Shown in pieces: positions 36,606 through 49,177 of a stretch of 64,000 nt of DNA. The translations under genes and the position numbers were made by a program. The notes beneath the pieces were generated by a model that was not told where the DNA came from, made no database searches, and saw nothing but the letters and a program-made list of their open reading frames with translations. The stretch comes from Marsupella aquatica. Its lineage: Eukaryota > Marchantiophyta. The stretch spans positions 62,001-126,000 of the forward strand of contig OZ316900.1 in the NCBI GenBank assembly GCA_973895155.1, read 5' to 3'. Position 1 is the first letter of the stretch; each line of letters starts with the position of its first letter.

Positions 36606-39600
36606 TCACCACCGAAGCAAGCCAATAGAAGTGAGAAAGCTTGCTAGGACGCTACGCGCCTCGCAAGCATTAAAATTTTTGATTGATCTGGCTTCACATT
36701 TGCCAAGAATGGGCGTTATAGCAAAATAGAAGAAAAAACCCACTGAAGCAATTTGTCCAATAGTAACATATGGTGCTTCCACGGGTTGACATCCAATCCA
36801 ACCTAAAAGCAAGCGATCTGCTACAAGCAACCGAAACAATTTTTGGTGAATTGGTCGAAAACTTGAACTACGTACATATGAAGTGTTAATGAAAGGTAGA
36901 GCCAATAATGACACAAAAACTAGTCCTATGGCGGCTACACCCCCTAATTTGTTAGGTATACTTCGAGGAATCGCATAGACTGGTAAGAAATACCATCGAG
37001 AGTAAGGGAATGGGGCCATTTCCGTTCCCAACCCTTCTCACAGAACCGTACGTGAACGTTACCGTTCATACGGCTCCCACCCCCAATCTTTTTCGTTGTA
37101 GAATCTAATCATCGAGAGTCACAGGCCTGCCCTCTTCTTGGTTTCGGGTTCAGAACCACAGATACATCTATATCCTGCAGACTGATATCCCCCGCATGCA
37201 TCGCCTTGTGGTGCTCCCTGCATAGGGAAATTTGTTTCCGGTTAAGCGCCGCGTGAAGAGCTTCTAGCCCACTGATTCGGTCGCTGCTAGAGTTGACTAT
37301 CGACAGGGTGCCCGCTCCACTGCGTTTCAGCGCACGGATATGGTGCATTTCGATCTTACTTTCCAGGCAACCTATAACCGAGCATCTATCTGCCGGGTGC
37401 CTAGTGGTGCGTAAGACCATCAGACAAAGGATTCTCTCCGGGTCTTTGATGCTCTTCACCAAGAATTGTTTCCCCATAACCCTCAGTTCAGTAGGTGTAG
37501 GGAAATACAACCTTGGGCCCTTCGCCGTTTCCACCTGCAGCTCGTGGGTATATTTGTCTATGACTTTACCCACGCCCTTGGCTTTCATCTTGTGTGATAG
37601 AGTATGTAGGCAGGACCATCTGAGCTGATAGTCTACCACCTTTTTGACCTTGTAGAGGTTATCACAACATCGGTAATAACTTAAGAACCCGTGCGCCACA
37701 CTTCCGTACCATTGCGTGATAGTGACATCGTCTTGGGTCGCGAGGACAGGTACGGAGGTTGGTCTTCCCTTAGCGTTAATTATTCCTCTGGCCCTTAACT
37801 TGTCTAGTATCCGCGAAAGCGGTGCGTATATCTGTATTCGGAACGCCTGGCGTTGGTTCGTGGGGACATCCTCTGCGTTCCTTTCGGGGCCTGGACCCGT
37901 TTCTTTCCGCTCAACCTCGGACTCCGGGTATAAGAGCTCGTGCACCGATACGACGAATTCGTCGAATTCTCTCACCACTCCCTGTCCATCCCGCTCAATA
38001 ATATTTGTGAAGATGTCCCCTTCACCCAATTCAGGTGCCCACCGTAACATGGCGTCCCGACGAATCCCCGATGGCCTTTGTACCTCACTCACAATTTCTC
38101 GACAAATTTGTTCTAGCATTTTCCGCACTTCTTGGTCGGGCTTAATAAGTGTAAGGTTTCTACCAGCCTCCTTCGAGGCCTTCTTGAGGGCGCACACTAG
38201 TAACTTCTCTCCGAGCTTCTTAAGCCCCTTCTCCCATCCATTCGAAAGCTCCGACGCGGCCTTTCGGACGCGGCCCCGATATTTCTTTCCGGCCCGAGTC
38301 GCTTTGTCTGACCTCACGTGCAATTGACTCGGTTTCGGACCCAAGAGACTCATACCCAAGAAGGTTGCCTTCTCTTCCACTACGTGTCTCAGACGGGTTT
38401 TCTCTGGGTTTATCTCCAGGTGGAGAACGTCTTCGAGGAACCGGGAGACTCGTTCCATGACTTCGCGGGCCAAAGCTTTCGACCCCGAAACTGCCATCAG
38501 AATTTCGTCGGCGTATCGGCACGCGTAGACTCGCACGAATTTAGGGTCCTTGGGATCCGCCGCAAAGGGTATACCCTTCCTTCCGACAATTTTAAGCCGT
38601 CCCCCCCTCTCTCGAAGCGAGGCGGCTGCTGGTCTCATCTTCCTTACCGAGTTTTTCGGGATGTGCAGCAGTCGCTCATATACGGGATTGGCTCGACGAT
38701 GCCTCGGGTAGCCCTTTTCGAGTTCCTTTCGGATCCTTAGGATCTCCCTGTCAAGTCTGTCGAGGTATAAATTGGTCAGGATAGGAGATATAACGCTCCC
38801 CCGGGGAACCCCCCCCGTCGGGTCTCCCAATTCGACATCCATAATCTTCGCGTTCCACATCTGGTTCAAGGTACTTTCGAGTCTACTATCTTGAATGGTT
38901 TCGCTTAATATTGACACTAGTATTTTCTTGTTGATAGTGTCGAAGCATTTCCGAATATCGAATTCAAGCCACCACGATGGGTTCTTCCACCGCATTTTGA
39001 TCTCCCTCAGGGCTGAGTGAGTACCCTTGTTCCTTCGGAAGCCATGGGATATATCTTGGAACCTTGGTTCGTAGATAATTTCCAGTACCATCCGGAAAGC
39101 CTCCTGTATTATCTTGTCTCTCGGGTTCGCTATCGTTGGGGGGAACTTTTCAGCTCCATTCGGTTTCGGTCGTTCGGACCTCAAAATTGGCTCAAACTCG
39201 TATGTACCCTCCCTAAGTTTCCGGCCCGTTTCATGAAACCATTTCGGGCTTATGCCGCCGGGCGAAGCCGCTCGACGAAAGAAGAGCGTGTTGCTCCCTG
39301 GACTTACGGTCATATTCCCCGGGTTGGATTTGATGTTGTTATAGGCCGTAAGTAGCACTTCCGGTTTAGATATAATCTCCCTTACCAGATGGCGATATTT
39401 GCCATCGATGAATTGTTTCTCTACAAGTTGGGCCAGATGTGAAAACTCCAAGGGGTTAAGAGGAACGTCAAGATTCGAATTCTTAATCGATCCACCCATC
39501 TGTCCATGGATCGGGTTCGCCTCATCTTGGGCCCGTACCTCATAAAGGCCTAAGGCTTTATTCAAGGCTTCGCTTATCAGTTCCGGGGTTCCCCCCGGCC

Positions 39601-42600
39601 AATCTTGTTTCGGTCCCAACCAATCCGAAGCACTCGGTGTGGTCCTCCCTAAGCATTTACCAGTCTGCGAACTTGGCGACGCCGTCTCGTTTGGTCCTTC
39701 CTCAGAGGGGCCCTTTCCTCCCCCGGAATTAGGAGTACTCGCGTGAGTCCGGCAAAACGACGTGACCGCCGGCCCGCCCGGGCGAAGGCGGCAGCCCCTT
39801 ATAGTAAGAAGGCGGCTTGGGTTTGTATCAGGAACCACAAAGAGCATTTTCCCATCCAAAGAGCTTGCCCTGGGAAGGAGGTCACTCACTCCCCAGTTTC
39901 GGTAGGGATTAGCCTTAACGCCCTCAAGGCACCGATTTCCGTCGGTAGCGGATATTGCTGGGTCCGAACCGCGCTCCGGCACTATATGAGCCGGGGTTGA
40001 CATGGGATTTGCGGGATAGAGTCAAGAGTCCACCCTATACGGCCCCAGGTTTACCCCCGTTAACCGATCCGGGCTACTTAAGTGCTCTCCGAACCGTACA
40101 AGATAGTCGCCCATCACACGGCTCTCTAACCTGACTTTCTTCGGAGCTTCTTCAAACCCGGAAGGTCTATTCAACGCATATTCCTTCTCTTTCGAGCGCC
40201 TATTACACGGTCCTTGGAAGATGGCCTGATTGATAGACTGCGTCAAAGTGAAACTTGCCAAACGGTAACCATCCAGTAAGTATATAGGCTCCTTCCCCGC
40301 TGCTTGTTATCAAGCGCTTTCCTATTGCTAGGTCCCTTTCGGGTAGGCGGGTAATACGGGCCCTCTGACTTCCTAGGGATAAAAGCGACCCCTAGGACCT
40401 CACCGTTGTTTCCCACACGGCTCGCCCGAAAACCTTCGCTTTCGAACGCCCTGTGCTTAAGATGTCGTTTAGACTCCTGTCCCTAGTAGTATAGGTAATC
40501 CGCTCCATCTTGAACTCTATCCTTCCACACGAGAGAGTAAGTAGAGGCCAAACCATTTGTGACCTGGTTGATATATACCATCAATAGGCATGGAGCGAGC
40601 AACGTACGTTCATGCGCTTCACCATTTGCAGAGCTCAGGTGCCAATGGTTAATTGCTGGTTGACAAGGACCGAAAGAGTCTCCGATTCGCCGGTACAGAA
40701 CCTCATCTTAAATACAAGAGAACCGGCTTGCTCCATACTTTTGGGTTACCCCCCCCCGGCCGGCGGGGTAGGAGGTAAATGAAACCCCCTCAACAGAGCT
40801 TCTTGCACATGCTAAGGTCTCCGTGTTCGTTGCCGAACAAGGATGAGTGCAACGCCTTTGCACAGAAATGGACTTGTGCTTTTTATCGTGCGGGATCTAG
40901 ACCGGTCGCCCTATATAGTTGTCGGGATGCCCCAATACATTAGGTGCATAAAAAACAAAAATAGAAAAAAAGATTGCAAAAGCTACCCAACCTACTAAAT
41001 CTTTTACGTAAATATAGGGATAAAAAGCTATTTTATCTACGGAGGAATTGATACCCAATGGATTGTTGGAACCATATTGATGCAATGCAGCCAGATGAAG
41101 AATACTAGCACCTGCTATTACAAAAGGAAGTAAGTAATGGAGGCTAAAAAAACGATTTAAGGTCGCATTGTCTACGGAGAAGCCACCCCAAAGCCAAGTT
41201 ACTATAGTGTCCCCCACGACAGGTATTGCGCTAGCTAAGCTTGTAATTACCGTGGCCCCCCAAAAGCTCATTTGACCCCAAGGTAGTACGTATCCTATAA
41301 AAGCTGTTATAATCATTAATAAATACCGATAGGGTTCTTCCCCCCCCCGGTCAGAACCACACGTGCAAGTTTTCCCGCATGTGGCTCGTCCATGATAACT
41401 TATTCAGGTTTTACCGGCCTTCGCGGCCCGTATAAGCAATATCTCCCATCCGGCGGGGCATTCCGCCGTAATTTTAAATCCTGATTCGGGGTATATTTAT
41501 TAATTAAGTCCAAATTAAGGCCGCTTAACGGCTTACCAGCTATTACATTCATCCCCCATTCAGGACCCCCGCCGGGACTGTCTGACAGGGTTGGACTTTT
41601 TGACGTAGTAAGCTTTGTTTAACGGCTCCAAAATAGCCATCCAGCGTGGTGTACGGATTGGATTTTTTGGAACCCGCCGGCCGCCCGTAAGCATCTAGGA
41701 TGGAGCATCATGTCTGCTACATTGGGGCTTTAGGCCCCTCCAGGTCCTGTCCGGGTAGGCCGGCCCAGATGGCAAGGGGGCCGTTCCCTCGGATTCTGGA
41801 GTTACTAAGCATGTCCGGGACATACGCCTCGGAACCCAGATTTCAGTGGCACGTCTCCTGTAAGTCGTCCTTTTCAGACAGGACGTAACCTGCTATACGC
41901 CATCCAGGTTGGGATTGTAGCTGTTGTAGGGAAGGAAGAATTACAAGACATATTTTTTCCTTTCCCTACCTCATAAGGTACCTTTGTTTATTGCCCTTTC
42001 AGTTTCTGGAGTCCATCGCCAATTCCTACGCTCAAACGCAGCCAACCTCGAGGTTTGCTATTAGTTTGTCTCACACGAAACTCGACCGAAATTCCCAGTA
42101 AGCCAGCCTCTACTCCTACTTCGCTTTATCCGATTCCGCCGTGCTCTCCAGGCGCGGCGGGCGCTCACCCCTCACTACATGGAGGAAGGGGGGTGGTCAG
42201 TTACTATCAGAGAGCCTTTCCGTGTGTTTCCGGCATAGCATTTTATCATCTACAGCCCTTTCCCCCGAGCATTATTTCACTCGTCGGGGCTTCGTCGTAT
42301 GTTCGACATTAATTGCCCGGTGTCTCTCTCGGAGTACATTTATGGCTGATCTGTCACCCATACATTCTTGGCCAAAGCTTTGTGCTCTTGGACTTGGTTC
42401 CTGCTTCTCTCTAAGCAGGGTCCTTATAGAGTCTTTTTGGGTGATCCCTAGGTTTCACGTTTGTTCGTTTGCTCGCCGTTTAGGACCATGTACGACTTTT
42501 CCTGTTAGTTACAGTTACCTCCGGAGGGTTGTTCGCGCGAGAATATTTCATGGACCCTCTCGCCTTCCGGACCCCCGTGGTTGGGAGGGGGGGCTGTGGC

Positions 42601-43140
42601 TTGACCCTGTTGCGTACGAAAATAAAATATTTTTTTTGCCATGCGGCGAAACAACGGATAGGCCCCATGCTTTAGTTCCCTGCGGTCTGGTCCCGCCTCG
42701 GGTTAGGAGTCTTATCCGGGCGATCGCTTTCAACCTTCGCATCTTCGAACGAGACTTCCTAGGCGCACTAAAATTACCACTCCAAGGCACCAAACTAATT
42801 CTCTAGGACTCGCATAACTTCCGTAATATAAACCACGAAAAAAATGGAGATAAACGACGATAAAAAACATACTGGCTCCATTAGCATGCATATAACGAAG
42901 CAACCAGCCTCCTTTCACATCTCTCATGATGTGTTCTACGCTTGAGAAAGCTAAATCCACATGAGGTGTATAATGCATAGCTAAGAAAACACCTGTAAGT
43001 ATTTGGATAACCAAACAAAGACCAGCCAACGAACCAAAACCCCACCAATAACTTATATTGCTCGGAGTTGGATAATCTATCAAATGATTGTTGAGTGTAG
43101 AAAATATAGGTTGTTTAAGAATCGAGAGTCGTCTTGCCAT
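36606..43140 (-). CDS. cob: Apocytochrome b, four exons
   Basis: Exons on the minus strand are 43140-42769, 41322-40912, 40015-39975 and 36996-36606, giving 404 codons plus stop. The product is the central membrane subunit of complex III, with the haem-ligand segments [11 protein letters not shown] and HANGASMFF in exon 1, the [12 protein letters not shown] motif of the quinol site in exon 2, and the PVYAI-SIPNK and RPIHQKLF segments in exon 4. The PEWY motif of the quinol site spans the last intron. Introns follow nt 372, 783 and 824, exactly the Marchantia set. Editing is implied by CGG for Trp and CGC for Cys in exon 4. The C-terminus runs about 17 residues past the usual end (NAC). The exon 4 start is uncertain by one to three bases. 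Confidence 0.94.
36997..39974 (-). other. cob group II intron after nt 824
   Basis: The intron begins gcgcggttcgg after the codons for AHIVPE and carries domain V at about 37075-37035 (gagccgtatgaacgg, then cacgtacggttctg). It houses a maturase frame continuous with exon 3. The 3' boundary in ctctcgatgg is uncertain; the frame needs one base before the Trp codon tgg at 36995-36993. Confidence 0.87.
37109..39974 (-). CDS. Group II intron maturase with HNH domain (cob intron 3), YADE active site
   Basis: The frame starts in cob exon 3 (first Met at 40003) and gives 964 residues. RT motifs: [14 protein letters not shown] near residue 320, [17 protein letters not shown] near 405, and the YADD box as YADE near 496 ([13 protein letters not shown]), where the second catalytic Asp is Glu. 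Domain X is near 760-810 ([17 protein letters not shown]). A complete HNH domain follows near 875-940 (CSVIGC, MHHI, CREHH). The reading frame is intact over 2.9 kb. Its relative in cox1 intron 1 has lost the HNH domain. It probably promotes splicing; reverse transcription is doubtful. Confidence 0.9.
40016..40911 (-). other. cob group II intron after nt 783, ORF-less
   Basis: The 5' end is gggcgaccgg, an unusual variant of the gtgcg consensus shared with the cox2 intron after nt 247. Domain V is at about 40128-40090 (gagccgtgtgatggg, then cttgtacggttcgg). The 3' end is ctctat. Multiple segments (for example ctctgacttcc and cctgtcccnagt-like stretches around 40350-40500) match the cox2 intron near 60340-60530. 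It lacks the maturase ORF of that relative. Confidence 0.87.
41323..42768 (-). other. cob group II intron after nt 372
   Basis: The intron starts with gtgcgcctagg on the minus strand and ends cggtat. Domain V is at about 41385-41345 (gagccacatgcgggaaaac, then cacgtgtggttct). It is 1446 nt and carries no maturase frame; the longest frames on either strand (for example plus 42141-42806) have no RT motifs. A C run at 41341-41348 and repeat motifs (actgtctgacagg at 41577) occur inside. Confidence 0.88.
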
Positions 43141-44900
43141 AAATTTCGTGCCTTTTTCCTTTTCGCGGATCATGGAAACTTTGTGTTCTTCATGATTGAC
43201 GTCATACATCATGGGCAGGATTGACCCATCGGGGCCTTAGGTTGAAAAAAATAGATATATATTTTTTTTTTCGTTCTATAACGCCAACTTGAGCCAGCAT
43301 CGACGGAGTCCATAAAGCAAATAAAGAGAATTCTTTGGCGATGATGTGCATTTCACCTTCTCTTGTCGGACAGTCCCCAGACCTTCGAATCGTAGTCGGA
43401 ATCAATACAAAAATCTACGCGGTCTAATTCACAAATCTTTTCTCCTTTACAAGTGTCCATTAGATAATGCAAAACGTTGTTGTTACCCGGTTCTATTATT
43501 CGATCAATGCAATCAGCGCTGCCCTTAACTATATAAGGACTCCTTCAACTCGGTAAAGCGGTGTATCAGGGACAAGTACCTAAGAACCCCCCCCCCCCCC
43601 CGATCTATGCTTCCCATCTCCAGTCCAGTTTGAGCTCCTAGCGAAAGCGTACCTAAGGTTCTAGTAGAAGTGCCATGATCCCCGCCCGGAGTTCCTATGT
43701 CACTTCCACAAAGTCTCTGGGCGTTCCCAAGGGAAAACTAGAGGCCTATGTAACAGATCTCAAGAACGTGGTAAGGGAAGATCCAGGTCCTTAGTATCTT
43801 CAAAGGTTAGAGGTCAAGGCTATCTCCTCCCCTGACCTATAAATTATATATCTATATATATATAGATATATATATATATATAGATATATCTAGATATCTA
43901 TTGCAGCTCATCGTCTCTCTCGAATAAGAAAAATACTAGCTCATTCTATTTTGGAAGATAGGCGGAGAAAGAATAAACATGAATTTAATAGTCTCTCCTA
44001 TAAATAATATAAAATAATAGAATCTATTTGATTTATGCATTTTCTCCGTTATACACAAATATATAATATGTATATATTTGAATTTCTCTTACTTATTAAT
44101 CCATTCTATTTATTCCAATTCAATTGATTAACCAATTATATGGAATTCTTCCATATCCCATATAGATTCCTATTATATATTCCTCTCCCGACCCTTTAAT
44201 TACATATTAATTAAGGGGTATTCCTTTCCGTATTATACTACAGATCCCCAACAGGTTTAGTCATATTAGCTAAATATGCGTCATTTAGCGAAGGTGTCAT
44301 TAGCGATGAGGCTTATAGAATATTAATTACATATATTTATCTACAAATCCTAGGGATTTAGCCATATTAGCGAAATTTAGTCATTTAGCAATGCTTCCTT
44401 CATGTTAGCGGGGAGATTTCGGGTACTATATCTATCGTAAGCAATTTTATGGCGGGCTGGGATAGCTTGGCTCTTTCTAAATCTGATTGGAAATAACTTC
44501 TGTCATTATTTGTTCGCGGTCGTCCACTAGGTCATTACTTAATTTCTTGCCCGAAACGACGCAGCGTTTGATTAGTAAGGATTTGGGGCCGGGTGGCAGG
44601 AGGCAATAGAGGTCATCATTTTTTTTTTTCACGTAAAGCGAAGTGCTAAATCCATGGGCTGCTATATCCGGCATCCATACGAGAAAGATTCGGATTCTCG
44701 CTCCAAACCTCGCTGAAACGAAGCCCGGTGATTCTTGGCGTAGTTACTGTTACCTATTTATTCTTTTTAATGCCGCATTCCCAAATTCGATAAATTTACG
44801 TTTTATATGTATATATCGGATTCCCCCTCCGCCAAGCCTCACATAAATCGGATCGTTAGCGCGGAGCCGCGGTCGATTCGTTTTTATTATCCCTTTTTAT
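43141..44900. other. Spacer upstream of cob
   Basis: No gene is recognised. Notable parts are a C run at 43588-43602, a TA/TC microsatellite at 43847-43905, AT-rich sequence to about 44400, and repeated short segments with catttagcga or catattagcg near 44260-44400. The module tgtcggacagtcccc at 43363-43378 belongs to the dispersed repeat family described below. Confidence 0.5.
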
Positions 44901-45011
44901 ATATAAAAATCCGACAGGAGCTTGAAAAAAAAAATGCAGCGGGTCATTGTATAGCTGTAAAGGATTCGGGAGGACATGAGTACCGGCGGCCAAGGGTAGG
45001 GAAACGGATAT

Positions 45012-45516
45012 CTACACTGTCGCGCCTGGCCCAAAGGTCGCTTCGGCGTCAATAGCTTTTTCAGCAGGCAGTAAAAGCTCTTGACTTGAATGTTTACTCG
45101 ATACGGGTGTCTGCAAGTGCGATACGATGAAGCTCTGCCAGTTTGCTGCCCTAGCGCCGTTACGTGCCGCGCGTGCAATATCCAACTCTGCCCGTGTATT
45201 CTCAAGCACATTATGATAACTTGTCCCCGCCGTCGTGTGCTTGGGCGGGTTCATTTTAAGCTCCAATGCCACACCATATTCGCCAAATTCTGTTTTCCCC
45301 CAGCGCCACCATTTTTGACTTCTGAATTTATCCGTTCGCGTCCGCGATCGTCTTAGTGGTTGCAATGCCGCCAACCGCCGTCCCTACAGCCACAACTGTC
45401 GCTAGTCTGCCCGTACCCGTAGCGGCTGGCAATGTTTCCGGGGCATGTTTGGGCGCTGCGTTTGCTAGCCCACAGTTCCTCCCCATGTTACGTTTGGGTA
45501 TTCGGTTGCCATTCAA
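45012..45516 (-). other. Two overlapping unrecognised minus-strand reading frames
   Basis: Frames 45516-45328 (62 codons) and 45374-45012 (120 codons) overlap and together read like one protein after a frameshift: the first ends VGGIATTKTIADANG and the second continues with SQKWWRWGKTEFGEYG and GTSYHNVLENTRAELDI. Codon use and the lack of low-complexity sequence look coding-like. I do not recognise the family. It may be a decayed gene of foreign origin. Confidence 0.3.
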
Positions 45517-45829
45517 ATCCGAACGATTTTAGGGGGTGCGGTTGGCATCGTTCAACCCGCCTGCGCCCCAAGAATCCTTATAAGCTATATAAAATTGGAG
45601 TCGATTATCATTCACAATTTTATACCCGAGTCTTATATAGTAAACTGATGCTATATATATAAATAACTCCATCTCGTTCCCCGGGTTCACCAAATAAAGA
45701 CGTAATGGCATATGCTATCAGAGAAACGAGTAGAAATCTACCGTAATAGTTGTCCCGTAACCATTCCTGCAGACGAAGGCAATAATAATATAAATAGTAT
45801 TGGACGAATCTAGTTTTGCGAAAGGACAA

Positions 45830-48333
45830 AAAGGCGGAATCCGTGTTTGTTTACCCAGTGATCTATTAAATATAAAACCATGCTTGCCGTGACCGGGCTA
45901 TGAAATAGGGATGGGCCAGGGGATTAGCTTGGGCGATATAACCGGAATGAGTAACCGGATAAGAAGGTACAAATTCATATAGTAAACTCCCTCTTTTGGC
46001 TTTCATTTAAAACTAAAATATAAACTTTTGTCGAGATTACTGAAAATTGACTTAAAGTGCTGGAGGGCTTGTAACCCTGATTCATTCAGGGGCAGCCTCC
46101 TCCAGCTGGCTACATGCCTTAGGCCGGCTAGGGCTACAAACAGCAGGCCTAAGGCCCAAGGCCGAAGCCGAAGGCCGGCATTTCGGGGGGTAACTCGTCG
46201 AGTCGGCCAGGGAACCCAGCCGAATCAGTATTTCCGAAGGACTTTCCCGGCCATTTCGAATGCCCCCCCCCCCTGGCCCCAAGCCCAACATATTACCCAT
46301 TAGTCACCTTTGGCTGGTTCATGCCTCGGGCCGACGGGGCCATTACAAAAGAATCGAACAGGGTAGTAAGAATCGTGGAAAAAACAGAATGCATAGTCTA
46401 CTTCACCAAATTAGGTAAAAAGCCAACACCCCAATCCCGTTTTTTTTTTGCGAGTTTTCCCCTACAAAATTACTAATATTTTAGAAATCTTTCCATAAAT
46501 ATGAGCAATTTCCAATTAGTGAGCCATGTTTTTTGAGTCTCAGAGCCCCACTCCGGCCCTAGTTCCTTGGGAATATCTCCGACCGATGACACCTCAAAAA
46601 ATATCCTATCCAAAAGTCCTGATGTTTTCGCAGGATCTCCGTAAATCGACAAGCTTTTTTCTATATATCCGCTTTCTATTCCGAAAGCCGTGAGCCGGCA
46701 GCGCCACCAATTTGACGAAATTGATGAAACCTCTTTTCCAGATTTTTGATCAACCAGGATTTATGTGGAATTGGCAGTATCAACCAAGTGGTTCCAGAGA
46801 AAAAACAAGAGCTCCTTCCATCATGGTAATCCGCTATTAGTTTATAAATCTTTTCCTTGGCATAAGTAGAATTAGGATCTTCATTCATAAGTAACATTAC
46901 GCGATAGAAAACTCAATTAAATTCTGGTATTCTTGCCTCGTAGTTTGCTTTCTCGAACGACTCGTTCACGCTGTTTATAATATACTAATGCGATTAAAGG
47001 CTGGTTACGGGCGCAACCAAACGAAATAAACACTCTTTATTTCTATATTTAAGTTTTTCATCTTGGCCCGGAATGCACTGTTCTTGCCTATGTTTTTCGG
47101 AAAGCACGTCAGGCCAGCGTGTCTTCTTCCAGGAGCGTAATAACGATCCGGCTTGAGATGCTGACAAGATCCATTGAGCTGACACGGCCTGCTTCTCACG
47201 GCGTCCCTCAAAGATTCATGCTATCTCACAATGAAATATGCGCTTAAAACCCATTTTTGGGTGGTTGAGATTAAGGATAACCCGTAATATAGGAGTAGAA
47301 CTGTGATAATTTTTCAAACAAATGATTCCCCATTTCGAGTCCCACCAATCCAGTGCCCGTTGCAGTCAGGGTGTTTTATATTCGGCCACAATCACCTGGA
47401 TTCTTTCGACAAAGACCGATCCGAAAATTTGCGAACTTGGAGCAAATAGAAGTAAAAAATTACAAGTGACCAAAAATTAACCTAAGAAAATATAGGAGGC
47501 TGTCATGATATCGATGGTTTCTGGATGCTCCGAAATTTGCGACAAAAATTGAACGGAATTCCCGATTTCCTCATATGGAGAGGGAATCATGTAGGGACAG
47601 TAGCATCATTAGTCGGTCTAGCCCGTCTTTGTAGTATTGCCAGATATTCCTCACGTCGGGACGCTATTTATTAGAGCCATAGTCTCGTCATGATGGTTTT
47701 GTAATGGCTGATTATCGCTATTAATTCGGGCCATTTCCAAGCGTCTCGGGCTTGCTGGTGTTGCCCCTCCGGTTCATAGTTGCTAACCCCTTCCCTAGAG
47801 CAAGACCAGTCCATGCGACTGACTAATGATCTTCCTGCAGTAGGTACATTCCGAGTACGGGCTCGCAGTGCATGGCAGTCCGAACCAAATTACAATCGAG
47901 AAGAAGGCGGCGCCGTGTAGGGTCGTATTAAACACGTCGGTTAGTCGCTCTATAGATACCAGTAAAGCTGACCAACTAATATTTCCATTTCAACTATTGT
48001 TTTGGGCCTCGTACGTACCCTGTTATCGTCAGCCCCCCGGTCTAAGCCAGGAGCCAGTTATAAAGGGGTACCGCCCCTCCCCCCTCCGTTGGGTTGTGGT
48101 ACATCCCGGACAGGAGCTAAAGCGGATTCAGAATGAGCGCGTTTACGCTCAGATTCAGTCAACTCGCTACTTTCAGCAGAAGACTACTTTCCGCCGCGTC
48201 CTGCATACAGTGTGCGAGCCGTAGTGAGAGGCGCATATAAACCACTAATCAAACATCGAATAATTGGGAAAATCCAAGCAAGTAGGATTGCGTATAGAAA
48301 ACTCAGCAGTAGTATTTACCCAATTCAAATTAA
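45830..48333. other. Long spacer without recognised gene
   Basis: It holds GC-rich blocks around 46080-46300 (with a C run at 46264-46272) and 48000-48220, AT-rich parts between, and only short frames. Minus-strand frames at 46897-46676 and 47211-47005 read as plausible peptides but lack motifs. No tRNA was found. Confidence 0.45.
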
Positions 48334-48522
48334 TTAGGAAGGAATGGAATTACTTGATCTGGCTTCTAATTTTTCGACAGGCATGGGCGTAATAACAAAA
48401 GAAAATAAAAAACCAACTGAGGCTATTCGTCTAATAGTAACACGATGAGGGAGAGTAGCACCTACAAGAGAGAGTAATAAATAAGGGCTAAATCGAGTTA
48501 ATCTCGAAAGGATATGTGGCAT
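48334..48522 (-). pseudogene. cob: Chimeric ORF containing a cob 3' fragment
   Basis: This 62-codon frame contains a diverged copy of the end of cob exon 4: RIASVGFLFSFVITP resembles cob [15 protein letters not shown], followed by KLEARS against cob KCEARS. At DNA level 48360-48450 matches 36690-36780. The N-terminal part (MPHILSRLTRFSPYLL) is not cob. It begins after a copied cox2 end with the same spacer as in front of cox3. A chimeric ORF made of respiratory gene pieces recalls cytoplasmic male-sterility type ORFs of seed plants, but nothing shows it is expressed. Confidence 0.7.
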
Positions 48523-48527
48523 AATAG

Positions 48528-48620
48528 GTTCCTTGTTTGCTTCTTAGTCTAATTCATGGAATACCCGAAAGATATGATCATCCAAATAAAAAGCTTCTAC
48601 GATAATCTTAGGACATACGG
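48528..48620 (-). pseudogene. cox2: Third copy of the cox2 3' end
   Basis: The minus strand reads KIIVEAFYLDD and ends HELD-stop, resembling the cox2 C-terminus [21 protein letters not shown]. The flanking tgtttgcttcttagtctaa matches the region after the true cox2 stop (57621-57650) and the second copy (57446-57480). It is diverged and without the rest of the gene. Confidence 0.8.
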
Positions 48621-48754
48621 CGCGAACGAACTAGGTCCAACGAGGGCAGAGCCTATCGTAGCTTAAGTTGTAGCAGTCTGCTCTTATCCGCCCCCACAAC
48701 AGATTAGGTCCTTTCAGCGCTTCGCGAACGCGGGGGAAGTGGGCGGAGGATATA

Positions 48755-48776
48755 GCAAAAAAATCTATTTTTTTGC
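48755..48776. repeat. A/T palindrome
   Basis: gcaaaaaaatctatttttttgc is a near-perfect palindrome with a short central ta. Members with the same plan are at 22329-22354, 24560-24583, 49086-49113, 63444-63470 and in rrn26 at 8029-8049. On either strand it could form a stem followed by a T run. Confidence 0.7.
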
Positions 48777-49177
48777 CTCTCCCTCAAGCGTGCTTTTTGT
48801 TGAAAGGTCCGAGAAAGCGCAAAGCGCTGTCCGGGCAGCCCTAAATAGGGACGGACTCTATCTTCGTCGGCCGAAGTTGGTTTTATTGGTAAATTGCGAA
48901 CTTAGGCATCACTTTCTATCACTAGATCTTTGTTTCACTCGTTTATGGTGAAATATCTTTATACATAAAGTTGCGCAGCCTCACATTAAATCTCTATTAA
49001 ATCTCTGAGGAGCCTACTAACAAAGAGTGTCCTGGTTTCGGGCTTACCCTTCGGGCTTACCCTTCGGGCCGGAAGAGAGCTGAAGGCAAAAAATCCATAG
49101 ATTTTTTTTTCGCTTTGCGTTTCCCGCGCTTTGCGCCTCCGGCCCCAAATATATATATTTTTGTTTCAGCACTCCCC
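48777..49177. other. Downstream flank of nad1
   Basis: No gene is recognised. A tandem duplication of gggcttacccttc occurs at 49039-49070. A second A/T palindrome lies at 49086-49113. Confidence 0.5.

Noticed and set aside
41700-42806. Open frames in the first cob intron as a possible maturase
   Set aside because: No RT, domain X or LAGLIDADG motif on either strand, and frames overlap each other.
43847-43905. TA/TC repeat considered as replication or CRISPR-like structure
   Set aside because: A simple microsatellite without spaced repeat units or nearby cas-like genes.
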